Shown one piece after another: positions 37,342-46,662 of a stretch of DNA of 64,000 bases (within the stretch, counting starts at the first letter, position 1; every line of letters starts with the position of its first letter). Origin of the DNA: Zunongwangia sp. ESRF-bin46 (GTDB lineage Bacteria > Bacteroidota > Bacteroidia > Flavobacteriales > Flavobacteriaceae). Location: the NCBI GenBank assembly GCA_002631855.1, contig NTLF01000019.1:248001-312000 (forward strand). The letters are read 5' to 3'. A program made the translations under genes and the position numbers. The notes under the pieces are model-generated. The model was not told the origin of the DNA and searched no databases. It worked only from the letters and a program-made list of their open reading frames with translations.

Positions 37342-38892
37342 ATGAAGTATGTTTATGGATTGGCAATACTTGCTTGCCTCGTTTTATGGAGTTCATGCCG
37401 AAATGATTTTGAAAGTGTCCCTAGTACTGGAAACCTTGAGTTTTCAAGAGATACCGTCTATCTAGACACTGTTTTCACCAATATCGGCTCTAGCACGTAC
37501 AACCTAAAAGTATATAACCGAAGTGATGAAGACGTCAACATTCCAACTATTCAATTAGCCAATGGCGAGACCTCTAACTATCGTCTAAATGTAGATGGAA
37601 TCCCTGGAAAGTCCTTTCAAGATATACAGGTATTGGCCAAGGACAGTATTTTTATCTTTATTGAAACAACGGCCGATATTGGAACACTTCCAACCGATGA
37701 AACCAACTTTTTATATACAGACCAATTACAATTTGATACAGGTGGAAACCAACAAAATGTAGAGCTTGTTACTTTAATTCAAGATGCCGTGTTTCTGTTT
37801 CCCGAACAATTGGGTGATGGTATAGTTGAAACACTAAACTTAGGCACCGACGGAGAAGGAAATGATATTTTAATTGAGGGCTTCTTTTTGGATGATAACG
37901 AACTGACCTTCACCAACGAAAAACCTTACGTAATTTATGGATATGCAGCTGTTCCACCACAAAAAACACTCAATGTAGAAGCTGGTGCCCGTGTCCATTT
38001 TCACGCTAATAGCGGAATTTTAGTTGCTAATACTGGTTCCATTAAAGCAAATGGAGAACAAAGTAACGACCCAGAATTATTAGAAAACGAAATTATTTTT
38101 GAAGGCGACCGGCTAGAACCTGCTTTTGCAAATGTTCCTGGACAATGGGGTGCCATTTGGATGACATCGGGAAGTACCGACAACGAATTTAAATACACGA
38201 CCATTAAAAACGGAACTGTGGGGCTTTTAATGGATGATAATGACGGAGATGAAACCTTAAGACTTGAGAATGTCCAGATATATAACAGTTCCAATTACGG
38301 GTTATTGGCCCGAACCGGAAATGTGTACGGCGAAAATGTTGTTATAAACAACAGCGGACTTTCCTCACTATCAGCTTCACTTGGTGGAACCTATGAATTT
38401 AATCATTCAACATTCGCCAATTACTGGATCAATGATTTCCGTAGTTTTCCAGCCGTTTTAATCGACAACTTTTTTGAAACCGATACCGGAACCACAGCTT
38501 TTGACCTCGATATTTCTTTTAACAACTGTATTATCTTCGGAAACGAGCAACGTGAAATCGCCCTACTGAAAGATGACGGAGCACAGTTTACTTTCAATTT
38601 CAGTAACAGTTTGATACGTTTTGAAGACCCGAATGGCGAGTTTGAAGATAATCCATTGTACGACTTTAGCAACAATGCCTTATACACCAACTCTATATTT
38701 AACGAAGACCCTGTTTTTCAAAATACCGAAATGAACAATTTCAATATTGAAACCGGAACTTCAGCTGCAGATGGTATTGGGAATACCGTTACTGCACAAC
38801 AAGTTCCAGTAGATTTAAATGGTGAAAATAGAAATACAGGAGCTCCAGATGCTGGTGCATACGAAAGCACTGTTTTTCCAGAGGAGGAATAA
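37342..38892 (+). CDS. lipoprotein with right-handed beta-helix, choice-of-anchor Q-like
   Basis: 516 residues with a lipoprotein signal (MKYVYGLAILACLVLWSSCRN, lipobox SSC). The N-terminal 130 residues are an Ig-like beta domain. From about 200 the sequence has repeated short hydrophobic turns (VEAGARVHFHANSGILVANTGSIKANG, EFKYTTIKNGTVGLLMDD, LENVQIYNSSNYGLLA) typical of a right-handed beta helix. The end (VDLNGENRNTGAPDAGAYE) matches the choice-of-anchor Q motif. It is likely surface-exposed; the function is unknown. A perfect terminator follows. Confidence 0.83.
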   Translation: MKYVYGLAILACLVLWSSCRNDFESVPSTGNLEFSRDTVYLDTVFTNIGSSTYNLKVYNRSDEDVNIPTIQLANGETSNYRLNVDGIPGKSFQDIQVLAKDSIFIFIETTADIGTLPTDETNFLYTDQLQFDTGGNQQNVELVTLIQDAVFLFPEQLGDGIVETLNLGTDGEGNDILIEGFFLDDNELTFTNEKPYVIYGYAAVPPQKTLNVEAGARVHFHANSGILVANTGSIKANGEQSNDPELLENEIIFEGDRLEPAFANVPGQWGAIWMTSGSTDNEFKYTTIKNGTVGLLMDDNDGDETLRLENVQIYNSSNYGLLARTGNVYGENVVINNSGLSSLSASLGGTYEFNHSTFANYWINDFRSFPAVLIDNFFETDTGTTAFDLDISFNNCIIFGNEQREIALLKDDGAQFTFNFSNSLIRFEDPNGEFEDNPLYDFSNNALYTNSIFNEDPVFQNTEMNNFNIETGTSAADGIGNTVTAQQVPVDLNGENRNTGAPDAGAYESTVFPEEE

Positions 38893-38912
38893 AGATTAAA
38901 AACATACTATAT

Positions 38913-38942
38913 AAAAAGCCTCTCAAGCTTGAGAGGCTTTTT
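38913..38942. terminator. bidirectional terminator after the beta-helix lipoprotein
   Basis: 30-bp perfect palindrome made of AAAAAGCCTCTCAAG and its complement, lying 20 bp after the stop codon and 18 bp before the convergent OMP gene. Confidence 0.88.
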
Positions 38943-38960
38943 GTTTTAATACTTTAAAAA

Positions 38961-39578
38961 TCAATTTAAAAAGTCATTGATATTTACATTCATTATTAAG
39001 TAAATACCTAATAAGTTAGATGATATTTCATCATTATATTTTAAAGTATTGTTTAAGGTATATGAAAATAACATTTCAATACCGATGTGTTTTTTAAAAT
39101 CTACACCATATCCAAAATTAGCCGCAATAGAGTTTTTAAATGCCGAACTTAAATCTATATTCTCTTTTTTAATTTTTGAATTAAGAAGAACCTCATACGA
39201 TAAACCTGTTTTTAAATAAAACCCTTTATTGTAATTACCATTGGTATCAAACTTTAATAATGGCGTTATACTTAAGTAATTAAATTTCACAAAATCTTCA
39301 TCTCCCTCAATATTAGTAAAAGGTGCTTCTAAAACATTTCTTGAATTAAAAGAAACATTACTAACAACTCCAAAATAATTGTTCAGCTTATAATTATAAA
39401 ACGCTGATATAAGAAAGCCAGGACCCTTGGGACTGCTAATAGTATTATACCTCTCTCTTTCCCCTCTTTCCATAAAAGAAGCGCTTGTTCCTATACTTAA
39501 ACCATAATGATTGGTTTGCGAATATGATATTTTAAAAATTGAAAGTAATAGAACTAATAGGAAAAGTTTTCTTGTCAT
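38961..39578 (-). CDS. outer membrane beta-barrel protein
   Basis: I use the ATG at 39578 (205 residues, MTRKLFLLVLLLSIFKISYSQ), which gives a signal peptide. The mature protein is made of alternating amphipathic strands (YGLSIGTSASFMERGE, FGVVSNVSFNSRNVL, GFYLKTGLSYEVLLNSKI), and the last strand ends near the C-terminus. This resembles the PorT-like/OmpW-type small barrels common in Bacteroidota. No partner gene identifies its role. Confidence 0.8.
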   Translation of the reverse strand: MTRKLFLLVLLLSIFKISYSQTNHYGLSIGTSASFMERGERERYNTISSPKGPGFLISAFYNYKLNNYFGVVSNVSFNSRNVLEAPFTNIEGDEDFVKFNYLSITPLLKFDTNGNYNKGFYLKTGLSYEVLLNSKIKKENIDLSSAFKNSIAANFGYGVDFKKHIGIEMLFSYTLNNTLKYNDEISSNLLGIYLIMNVNINDFLN

Positions 39579-39642
39579 AGCTTGAAAAGTAAATACGTTT
39601 TGGTAGTTAATTTTATTTGAAACAAATATATTCATATGAAAT

Positions 39643-39670
39643 AAAAAAGCCGCTCAAAATTGAGCGGCTT
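39643..39670 (-). terminator. cspA terminator
   Basis: 10-bp stem AAGCCGCTCA / TGAGCGGCTT with a 4-nt loop. On the minus strand it is followed by a T run (A run at 39643-39648 on the plus strand). Confidence 0.85.
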
Positions 39671-39695
39671 TCTGTTTTCTAAAAAATGAATTTAT

Positions 39696-39887
39696 TTATA
39701 GTACTCTTACGTTTACTGCGTTCAATCCTTTTTTTCCTTCTTTTAAATCAAATTCTACTTCGTCTTCTTCGCGGATCTCATCGATTAATCCTGTAACGTG
39801 TACGAAATGTTCTTTGTTTGTTCCTTCTTCAGTAATAAAACCAAATCCTTTTGATTCGTTGAAGAATTTTACTGTGCCTTTTTGCAT
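39696..39887 (-). CDS. cold-shock domain protein
   Basis: 63 residues. It opens MQKGTVKFFNESKGFGFI, with RNP1 (KGFGFI) and RNP2 (HFVHVTGL) motifs that bind single-stranded nucleic acid, the CspA family pattern. It is expected to act as an RNA chaperone. A degenerate -7 box (TACATTCG on the minus strand, 39917-39924) lies about 30 nt upstream, so a long cold-shock leader like that of E. coli cspA is not evident. Confidence 0.93.
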   Translation of the reverse strand: MQKGTVKFFNESKGFGFITEEGTNKEHFVHVTGLIDEIREEDEVEFDLKEGKKGLNAVNVRVL

Positions 39888-40024
39888 TGTAATAAAAATA
39901 ATTAATTAATAAAGTGCGAATGTACTGCATTAAAAGTTATAAAAATGCATTTTAACAAATTATATTTCAATTAATTACGAATGGTGGCAGAATCAGACTT
40001 TTACAAGCAACGTATTTTTAATGA

Positions 40025-40552
40025 TTATTTTTTCTTTAACCATTTTAACCGCAAACTTGCGTTTTTATCTTCAACTGGCTGAACAATTAACGTGTCACCT
40101 TGAAAAGAAAACCTTCTTTGAACTACTTTTCCCCAATCGCCCGGATTCGAATGCGAAAGCCGCGTATGCTCCACTATATTTTGATTTTCTAAAATCTTAT
40201 AGTTTCCTATGTAAATATACGAGCCGGTTAAATGCTTCAATGCTGCTTCAGAAATGGTATCGGTAAAGTTAGGAAAACGCAAATCGGTTTTTTCATAATC
40301 TTTTTTAAGTAAATGCAAGGCCATATTCTTGTCTCCGTCGTACAATAAATATCCTTGCATGCCCCCACGCCACTCGCTCCAGTTTCCTAATGAGTCTTTT
40401 TGCTCCATGGCTTGCAGTTTCCAAAGTCCCGGAAGTATTTCAACATCGCTTACGGTCGCTTTTTGAGTCTCTTTAGTTTCGGCTTCTTTACAAGACTGAC
40501 CAAAAATTAAAATTACGATTACTAATAAAAATAAATTATTATTCAACTTCAT
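40025..40552 (-). CDS. lipocalin-like lipoprotein
   Basis: 175 residues with a lipoprotein signal (MKLNNNLFLLVIVILIFGQSCKE, lipobox QSC). The mature part LPGLWKLQAMEQKDSLGNWSEWRGGMQGYLLYDGDKNMALHLL matches lipocalin-like (Lipocalin_5 type) domains, which form small beta barrels. The ligand is unknown. It is on the minus strand, followed upstream by another lipoprotein gene. Confidence 0.8.
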   Translation of the reverse strand: MKLNNNLFLLVIVILIFGQSCKEAETKETQKATVSDVEILPGLWKLQAMEQKDSLGNWSEWRGGMQGYLLYDGDKNMALHLLKKDYEKTDLRFPNFTDTISEAALKHLTGSYIYIGNYKILENQNIVEHTRLSHSNPGDWGKVVQRRFSFQGDTLIVQPVEDKNASLRLKWLKKK

Positions 40553-40666
40553 ATTTTTTGTTTAAACGGGAAGATCTATCCCGATGTTTTGGTTGATTAA
40601 GTGATTTTGACTCTTTTGATGTATGTTACAGAAACTGCTGGGTTGTTGTTTTTCAATTAAATATCA

Positions 40667-41935
40667 CTATTCATACCTCGTGATCCCCTTAAAAGTATAG
40701 AACTTAGGAAAATCTGGTAAACCACCAATATATGTTTTAGAGACATCACTAAAAGAGTCAACTACATCATAATCTCGTACAGTGACATCTTGAAATTCTA
40801 ATTTATCTGAAGCTATTGTTGGTGTGTTTGAAAAAATTGAATCAAAAAGAGTTTTTAATTTAAATGATGTGTTTTCTGAAAACTCGCCAAAAACACTGTA
40901 TCTCAAGTCCAAAATTGAATCTGTTATATCATGGGTATATAGCGCTTCAAAAAAACCATATTTACCCGTTGAAGTCATTGAAAAATTGTTGATTCCTGAA
41001 GAATTTATGGTAACGTCAAAATTTGGCAACGTAACAATATTTGTGATTTGCGGGGATTTTTCTAAATAAAAATAGACAGCAGAATTAGCTCTAAATCTTG
41101 TTGCGAATTCATAGTTATCGAAAAGATTTTCAGGAATATAAAATTGATTTGAAGTTGTTCCTGCAGTAAAGTTTGTTTTCAATAATGTATGTTTAATAAA
41201 CTTATCATCACTTTCATCTTCATCTCTATGGCCGGTTATAGTTAAATCTAACCTATAATTATCTGGAAACTGTGTTGTTATAGATTTTTCGGCAAACGGT
41301 AAGGACAACATATTAACTCCAATCGTTGAGTTTCCGGGAACATCTTCTCTCCAAAAATATCTAGGAAACTCTTCATCAGGCATTTTACCTAAAGCAAAAA
41401 AGTCACCTGGTGTCTCTTCAAGCAGCCCTTTTAAAAGAAAGGTACCTCCATTTTCATTAGTATAACTTACTTCGGCATAATCTCCTGTAATGCCAGTTAC
41501 ATAGAATTCAGGTACGGCATTGGTTATTTCTAAATTAACAGCCTCAAAATTAGGGTTTAGTTTAGGACGTAATTTTAAAGTGTAAATAGTGGGTTCAATA
41601 TTTAGAAATGTTTGTAACTCTCCATTAGAACCTGGGATGCCTCTCAATAAAGTTAAATCGTACTCATTATTTTCAAAATCAGCAATCAATATGGTTTTAT
41701 TAAAGGATGACAGTTTTTCTTCCGCTACAATAGTTCCATTTTTATCACTTAGGTATGCACGAATTTCAAAGTGTTGGCTAAAATAATCGTCAACAACATC
41801 AATAACTATGGCATTATCAAAGTCTATTTCAGAATCAACAGTTTCTTCATCTACAGGATTGTTATCGTCAATATTACATTGAACAAAAACCATAGAAGAA
41901 CAAAATAAAACCAATAAGAGCACTATCTTTTTCAT
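40667..41935 (-). CDS. large lipoprotein of unknown function
   Basis: 422 residues with a lipoprotein signal (MKKIVLLLVLFCSSMVFVQCNIDD, lipobox VQC) followed by an Asp/Glu-rich stretch (DNNPVDEETVDSEIDFDNA) typical of surface lipoproteins in Bacteroidota. The rest is beta-rich with no motif I recognise. It is 114 bp from the next lipoprotein gene on the same strand. Confidence 0.75.
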   Translation of the reverse strand: MKKIVLLLVLFCSSMVFVQCNIDDNNPVDEETVDSEIDFDNAIVIDVVDDYFSQHFEIRAYLSDKNGTIVAEEKLSSFNKTILIADFENNEYDLTLLRGIPGSNGELQTFLNIEPTIYTLKLRPKLNPNFEAVNLEITNAVPEFYVTGITGDYAEVSYTNENGGTFLLKGLLEETPGDFFALGKMPDEEFPRYFWREDVPGNSTIGVNMLSLPFAEKSITTQFPDNYRLDLTITGHRDEDESDDKFIKHTLLKTNFTAGTTSNQFYIPENLFDNYEFATRFRANSAVYFYLEKSPQITNIVTLPNFDVTINSSGINNFSMTSTGKYGFFEALYTHDITDSILDLRYSVFGEFSENTSFKLKTLFDSIFSNTPTIASDKLEFQDVTVRDYDVVDSFSDVSKTYIGGLPDFPKFYTFKGITRYE

Positions 41936-41981
41936 AAAATATTTAGTTTATACAAGTATAGGTATTCTAGTGCAAATGAAT

Positions 41982-42015
41982 AAAAACCTTCAAATTATAT
42001 ACTTTGAAAGTTTTT
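41982..42015 (-). terminator. glyA terminator
   Basis: 13-bp stem AAAAACCTTCAAA / TTTGAAAGTTTTT with one C-A mismatch, directly after the glyA stop codon on the minus strand. Confidence 0.8.
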
Positions 42016-42032
42016 ATTCATTTTAATTAACG

Positions 42033-43307
42033 CTACATTTTAAACAACGGCTTCCCTTCCATTAAGGAATTTACCTTTTTAGCTACATCCTTTAAGGTTT
42101 CTTCATCTTCAAAATTGGTAATTACTTCATCAATTAGGTCAACAATAGTTGGCATATCACTCTCAACCAAACCTCTAGTGGTTATTGCTGGTGTACCTAT
42201 ACGAATACCACTCGTTACAAATGGTGATTTATCATCAAATGGAACCATATTTTTGTTTACGGTAATATCTGCTTTTTCCAAAGCTTCTTCAGCATCTTTA
42301 CCTGAAACATTTTTATTGCGAAGATCAATCAACATCATATGGTTATCGGTTCCGTCACTAATTATTTTATAACCTTTATCTACAAAAGCTTGTGCCATTA
42401 CGGCTGCGTTCTTTTTTACTTGTACCATATAGTGCAAAAACTCATCAGTTAATGCCTCACCAAAAGCAATCGCTTTTGCTGCAATAATATGCTCTAATGG
42501 ACCGCCTTGATTACCAGGAAAAATTCCACTGTTTAACAAGGTCGACATTTTTTTTAGTTTGCCACTTTTCAGTTTTTGTCCAAAAGGGTTTTCAAAATCT
42601 TTCCCCATTACAATCATTCCGCCTCGTGGTCCGCGTAGTGTTTTATGTGTTGTAGTGGTACAAATATGACAGTGCGGTACTGGATCACTAATAATACCTT
42701 TTGCAATTAATCCGGCTGGGTGTGCCATATCGGCTACTAAAATAGCATTAACTTTATCGGCTATTTCACGAAATCGTTTGTAATCAATTTCACGAGAATA
42801 AGCAGAGGCGCCTGCAATAATCATTTTAGGTTTTTCAGCTACGGCAATTTTTTCAACTTCATCATAATCTATCAAACCAGTTTCTTCATCCACCCCATAG
42901 AAAACAGGGTTGTATAATTTACCCGAAAAATTCACGGGGCTTCCGTGTGTTAAATGTCCACCGTGAGAAAGGTCGAACCCTAAAAACGTATCGCCTGGTT
43001 TCATACATGTAGCAAAAACGGCTGTGTTGGCCTGAGACCCACTATGAGGTTGTACGTTTACATATTCAGCATTAAAAAGTGTTTTAGCTCGGTCTATGGC
43101 CAATTGTTCAACTTTATCAACCACTTCGCATCCCCCATAATACCTTTTGCCTGGATAGCCTTCTGCATATTTATTGGTTAGCACAGAACCAGCAGCTTCC
43201 ATTACTTGATCGCTTACAAAGTTTTCTGAAGCGATTAGTTCCAGTCCGTTTAATTGCCGCTTTTTTTCAGCTTCTATCAAGTCAAATATTTGAGTGTCTC
43301 TTTCCAT
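42033..43307 (-). CDS. glyA: serine hydroxymethyltransferase
   Basis: 424 residues. It interconverts serine and glycine with tetrahydrofolate and supplies one-carbon units. The PLP-binding Lys lies in [14 protein letters not shown], and the protein shows [19 protein letters not shown] near the N-terminus and [13 protein letters not shown]. It is monocistronic with a terminator. The nearest good -7 box is 130 bp upstream, implying a long leader. Confidence 0.97.
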   Translation of the reverse strand: MERDTQIFDLIEAEKKRQLNGLELIASENFVSDQVMEAAGSVLTNKYAEGYPGKRYYGGCEVVDKVEQLAIDRAKTLFNAEYVNVQPHSGSQANTAVFATCMKPGDTFLGFDLSHGGHLTHGSPVNFSGKLYNPVFYGVDEETGLIDYDEVEKIAVAEKPKMIIAGASAYSREIDYKRFREIADKVNAILVADMAHPAGLIAKGIISDPVPHCHICTTTTHKTLRGPRGGMIVMGKDFENPFGQKLKSGKLKKMSTLLNSGIFPGNQGGPLEHIIAAKAIAFGEALTDEFLHYMVQVKKNAAVMAQAFVDKGYKIISDGTDNHMMLIDLRNKNVSGKDAEEALEKADITVNKNMVPFDDKSPFVTSGIRIGTPAITTRGLVESDMPTIVDLIDEVITNFEDEETLKDVAKKVNSLMEGKPLFKM

Positions 43308-43437
43308 ATCTTTTTGTAATAAAAAAACCTATTCAGTTATAACAGGCACAGTGATTTTTAAACTAATTCAACTAAGGGTATCGATTGATTTGATGGTGTT
43401 TCCGTTAAGGAAATTATAAAAAACCTCATCGAGATGG

Positions 43438-43445
43438 CAAAAGTA
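43438..43445 (-). promoter_or_regulatory. candidate -7 element of glyA (long leader)
   Basis: Reads TACTTTTG on the minus strand, 130 nt before the glyA ATG. The leader contains a small hairpin (TTTCC-TTAAC-GGAAA) but nothing that resembles a known riboswitch. Confidence 0.4.
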
Positions 43446-43518
43446 CAAAATGGTTGTGGTTAGTCCTTCAGAAATTATATATTTGATTACAATTTTTATA
43501 AACTACAAAAAAACGAAT

Positions 43519-44802
43519 ATGCCTTTACAAGCTAACGATCCATCTTATACATCCTGGCTGGAAGTGCCAAAGAACAGCGACTTCCCTATACAGAACATTC
43601 CTTTTGGTGTGTTTTTAACCCGCGACGATGTTATTACTATTGGTACCCGAATAGGCGATACTGCAATAGACTTAGGCGCTTTACATCAACTTGGCTATTT
43701 TGAAGGAATAGACCTTACCGATGATATTTTTCTACAAGATAGTTTAAACGACTTTATAGCCGATGGCCGTAAAACGTGGCGTTTGGTACGAAACCGTATT
43801 TCTGAAATTTTCAGGGAAGGAAGCAATACTGAGCTTAAAGATAACAACAAGCATAGAGATCAAATTTTATTCGACCTTGATGAAATTGAAATGCAATTGC
43901 CAGTAGACGTTGGTGATTATACCGACTTTTATGCGAGTAAAGAACACGCGACCAATGTAGGTTCGTTATTCCGTGACCCTGAAAACGCATTGTTACCTAA
44001 CTGGCTTCGCATACCTATTGGTTACCACGGGAGAAGTTCTTCTATTATTCCTTCTGGCACACCCATTAAGAGACCTATTGGACAACAAAAACCGGGTGAT
44101 GATGGAGTTCCAGGCTTTGGTCCTTCAAAATTAGTAGATTTTGAATTGGAAATGGCTTTTATCACTACAGCCGCCAACGATCTTGGAAAACGAATTTCAG
44201 TTGAAGATGCCGAAGAATATATTTTCGGTCTCGTTATGTTCAACGATTGGAGTGCCCGTGATATTCAAGCGTGGGAATATGTGCCGCTTGGCCCATTCTT
44301 AGGTAAGAGTTTTGCCTCTACCATTTCACCTTGGATTGTTACTCTAGATGCTTTAGAAGGTTTCCGTACGGATGGTCCAGATCAAGATCCTGAACCACTA
44401 CCCTACTTAAAACAAGGTCCAAAAAAGAATTTCGATATTAATTTGCAAGCGGTTATTCAGCCAGAAGGTGGCGAAGAAAATATTGTAGCCAACAGTAATT
44501 TTAAATATATGTACTGGTCTATGTCGCAACAATTGGCGCACCACACCGTAAACGGCTGTAACGTGCGTAGTGGCGATATGATGGGTAGCGGAACCATCTC
44601 TGGCCCTACAAAAGACAGCTATGGATCTATGTTAGAATTAACTTGGAAAGGTCAAAACCCTTTAAAACTTTCTGATGGGACAGAACGCAAGTTTATAAAC
44701 GATAATGACACTGTAATTTTAAGAGGATTCTGCCAAAATGATAAGGTGAGAATCGGCTTTGGAGATTGCAGCGGAAAAATTCTTCCTGCCGACCCGATGT
44801 AA
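43519..44802 (+). CDS. fahA: fumarylacetoacetase
   Basis: The ATG at 43519 (427 residues, MPLQANDPSYTSWLEVPKNSDFPIQNIPFGVF) matches family starts; the longer track ORF adds 23 residues of poor fit. The enzyme cleaves fumarylacetoacetate to fumarate and acetoacetate, the last step of tyrosine breakdown. It shows the N-terminal FAH domain, then the catalytic region with DYTDFYASKEHATNVG (metal and His ligands), LPNWLRIPIGYHGRSS, VDFELEMAF and LFNDWSARDIQ-like VMFNDWSARDIQAWEY. It is divergent from glyA. Other tyrosine-catabolism genes are not in the window. Confidence 0.95.
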   Translation: MPLQANDPSYTSWLEVPKNSDFPIQNIPFGVFLTRDDVITIGTRIGDTAIDLGALHQLGYFEGIDLTDDIFLQDSLNDFIADGRKTWRLVRNRISEIFREGSNTELKDNNKHRDQILFDLDEIEMQLPVDVGDYTDFYASKEHATNVGSLFRDPENALLPNWLRIPIGYHGRSSSIIPSGTPIKRPIGQQKPGDDGVPGFGPSKLVDFELEMAFITTAANDLGKRISVEDAEEYIFGLVMFNDWSARDIQAWEYVPLGPFLGKSFASTISPWIVTLDALEGFRTDGPDQDPEPLPYLKQGPKKNFDINLQAVIQPEGGEENIVANSNFKYMYWSMSQQLAHHTVNGCNVRSGDMMGSGTISGPTKDSYGSMLELTWKGQNPLKLSDGTERKFINDNDTVILRGFCQNDKVRIGFGDCSGKILPADPM

Positions 44803-44851
44803 GTTTGGCATGACAATTGTATTTTAGCTCTCATAACCAAATTGAAATGTT

Positions 44852-46030
44852 ATGAGAGCTTTTTTATTTACTATCGTCGCAGTTTTAGTTTTATCAGCTT
44901 GTAGCAGTGTAAAACGAAATCAGAAATTTATAGCCGAAGGTGATTACGACCGTGCTATTGACCTTGCCGTAAAAAAACTTCAGAAAGATAAGTATGCCGA
45001 CAAAAACGACGAGCATATCATTCTTTTAGAAGAAGCGTATAAAAAAGCTGTTTCAGAAAACACCAGGCGCATCAACTTTTTAAAGAAAAGTAACGAACCG
45101 AATAAGTCTCGATCTATTTATTACTTATATAAGAAGCTAGAAGACAGACAGTTTCAAATACGTCCGTTACTGCCATTATACAGCAACAGTTTGGGCAGAA
45201 ATGTAAACTTTAAATTTCAAGATTACAGCAATGAAATTATAGCTGCTAAACAAGCTTATGTAGCCGATTTATACAACGAAGCACTTCGTTTAAAGAACAA
45301 TAACACTATTGAAGATTATAGAGAGTCGTACTACCTGCTTTGCGATATAGATGAGTTACATCCTAATTACAGGGAAGTAAATTCACTATTAGAAGAGACT
45401 CGCTTTTTAGGTACCGATTTTATATTTGTTTCATTAAACAACCGTACCAATCAAGTAATTCCGTTTCGTATGGAAAGAGAGTTGTTAGATTTCAACACCT
45501 ACGGATTAAATAATTTTTGGACTGAATTTCACAGCAAACGCGAAAATGGAATAGATTATAACTATGCAATTGTTTTAAACTTACGAAATATAGGAATTTC
45601 ACCAGAGCGTGTTTCAGAAAGAGAAGAGAGAAGGTCGCAACGCATAAAAGATGGATGGGAATATAAAAAGGACAGAAACGGAAACTTTGTATTAGATGAA
45701 AATGGTGATAAGATAAAAATTGACAAGTATAAAACTGTGAGTGCTCGAATGTTTATAACCACTCAAGTAAAGTCGGTTTTAGTAGCTGGAGATGTTGTTT
45801 ATAGGGATTTATTAAATAATCAAAATATAAATAGCTATCCGCTCAGTTCAGAGTTTGTATTTGAAAATGTTTTTGCCACTTTCCGTGGTGATAGAGGAGC
45901 GCTGACCAATGAGGATTTACGATTTATTCAAAACCGCTTTGTCCCCTTCCCTACCAACGAACAAATGGTTCTGGATGCCGGGGAAGACATAAAAATAAGG
46001 TTGAAAGAAATTTTAAAAAATAACTTTTAA
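44852..46030 (+). CDS. lipoprotein with TPR-like helical region
   Basis: 392 residues with a lipoprotein signal (MRAFLFTIVAVLVLSACSSVKR, lipobox SAC). A helical region (about 25-180) has TPR-like features (IAEGDYDRAIDLAVKKLQKDKY, EALRLKNNNTIEDYRESYYLLCDIDELHPNYREV). The second half is beta-rich. It starts 49 bp after fahA on the same strand and may be co-transcribed. No family is recognised. Confidence 0.75.
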   Translation: MRAFLFTIVAVLVLSACSSVKRNQKFIAEGDYDRAIDLAVKKLQKDKYADKNDEHIILLEEAYKKAVSENTRRINFLKKSNEPNKSRSIYYLYKKLEDRQFQIRPLLPLYSNSLGRNVNFKFQDYSNEIIAAKQAYVADLYNEALRLKNNNTIEDYRESYYLLCDIDELHPNYREVNSLLEETRFLGTDFIFVSLNNRTNQVIPFRMERELLDFNTYGLNNFWTEFHSKRENGIDYNYAIVLNLRNIGISPERVSEREERRSQRIKDGWEYKKDRNGNFVLDENGDKIKIDKYKTVSARMFITTQVKSVLVAGDVVYRDLLNNQNINSYPLSSEFVFENVFATFRGDRGALTNEDLRFIQNRFVPFPTNEQMVLDAGEDIKIRLKEILKNNF

Positions 46031-46045
46031 CTGCAATTTTCAGGG

Positions 46046-46444
46046 TTAGGAAGCCAAACTTTTTAAGTGATTCGCATCAATCCCTTGGTGCGAATCATGG
46101 TGTATTACCTCACCATCTTTTAAAACTATCATTTGCGGGCTTTCGTGATGTACTTTAAAGCGAGCTGCAATTTCGTTCGAAATATCTCGGTTTTGCAATA
46201 AGTCAAGGAAATATAGTTTAAGTTGACTATCATCTAAATCGTAATTCTTTTCAAATTGCTTCAGCACCATTCGGCTAATTCCACAACGGGTGCTGTGCTT
46301 AAAAACAGCCACAGGCTTATTTTTAGATTCTTTTATAATTTCTTCTAATTGTTCCATAGTAGTAAGCACATGCCAAGGTGTTTCAACTATCTCTTCTTTA
46401 GCTATATCACGTTCTGTTTTCTTGAACAAATCTAAAAATCCCAT
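46046..46444 (-). CDS. ytxJ: bacillithiol-system thioredoxin-like protein YtxJ
   Basis: I choose the ATG at 46444 (132 residues, MGFLDLFKKTERD). It shows the YtxJ signature KPVAVFKHSTRCGISRMVLKQFE: a monothiol glutaredoxin-like site (Cys in TRCGIS) in a thioredoxin fold, then YFLDLLQNRDISNEIAARFKVHHESPQMIVLKDGEVI. YtxJ-type proteins remove bacillithiol from S-bacillithiolated proteins, so this organism probably uses bacillithiol. It has its own -7 box (TATCTTTG). Confidence 0.9.
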   Translation of the reverse strand: MGFLDLFKKTERDIAKEEIVETPWHVLTTMEQLEEIIKESKNKPVAVFKHSTRCGISRMVLKQFEKNYDLDDSQLKLYFLDLLQNRDISNEIAARFKVHHESPQMIVLKDGEVIHHDSHQGIDANHLKSLAS

Positions 46445-46459
46445 AAGTTTAATTTTAAG

Positions 46460-46467
46460 CAAAGATA
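46460..46467 (-). promoter_or_regulatory. candidate -7 element of ytxJ
   Basis: Reads TATCTTTG on the minus strand, 15 nt before the ytxJ ATG. Confidence 0.5.
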
Positions 46468-46520
46468 CAATCTAACAAGTTGTTATTTCTGAAAATTATT
46501 ATAAAACAAATTTGCTAAAA

Positions 46521-46567
46521 CAGTCATAATGTCTGTTAAAAGCCGCTCTACAACAGACATTTTGTCT
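46521..46567 (+). promoter_or_regulatory. two copies of CAGnCATnnTGTCT upstream of clpB, 33 bp apart
   Basis: CAGTCATAATGTCT (46521-46534) and CAGACATTTTGTCT (46554-46567) share 11 of 14 bases and are exactly 33 bp, about three helical turns, apart. The inner parts also form a perfect inverted repeat, AATGTCTGTT / AACAGACATT, with a 13-nt loop. A TTTG at 46561-46564 within the second copy is a candidate -33 box, with a weak -7 (ACCTTTTG) 20 nt later. The arrangement looks like an operator for a heat-shock regulator or a second promoter; the regulator is unknown. Confidence 0.6.
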
Positions 46568-46662
46568 TAATTTTAAAGTGGCTCACCTTTTGAAATAGGA
46601 TATTTGAATTTAATTTAAAAAAACTCTTTGAAGCAGTTTGCTTCAGAAAACAATATATAAAA

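Noticed and set aside
38913-38942. 30-bp perfect palindrome as an operator or recombination site
   Set aside because: It sits between convergent stop codons with A and T runs at both ends, as a standard bidirectional terminator does.
40567-40583. CGGGA-AGATCTA-TCCCG hairpin upstream of the lipocalin-like gene
   Set aside because: Only 5 bp of stem and no T run; too weak to call a terminator or regulator.
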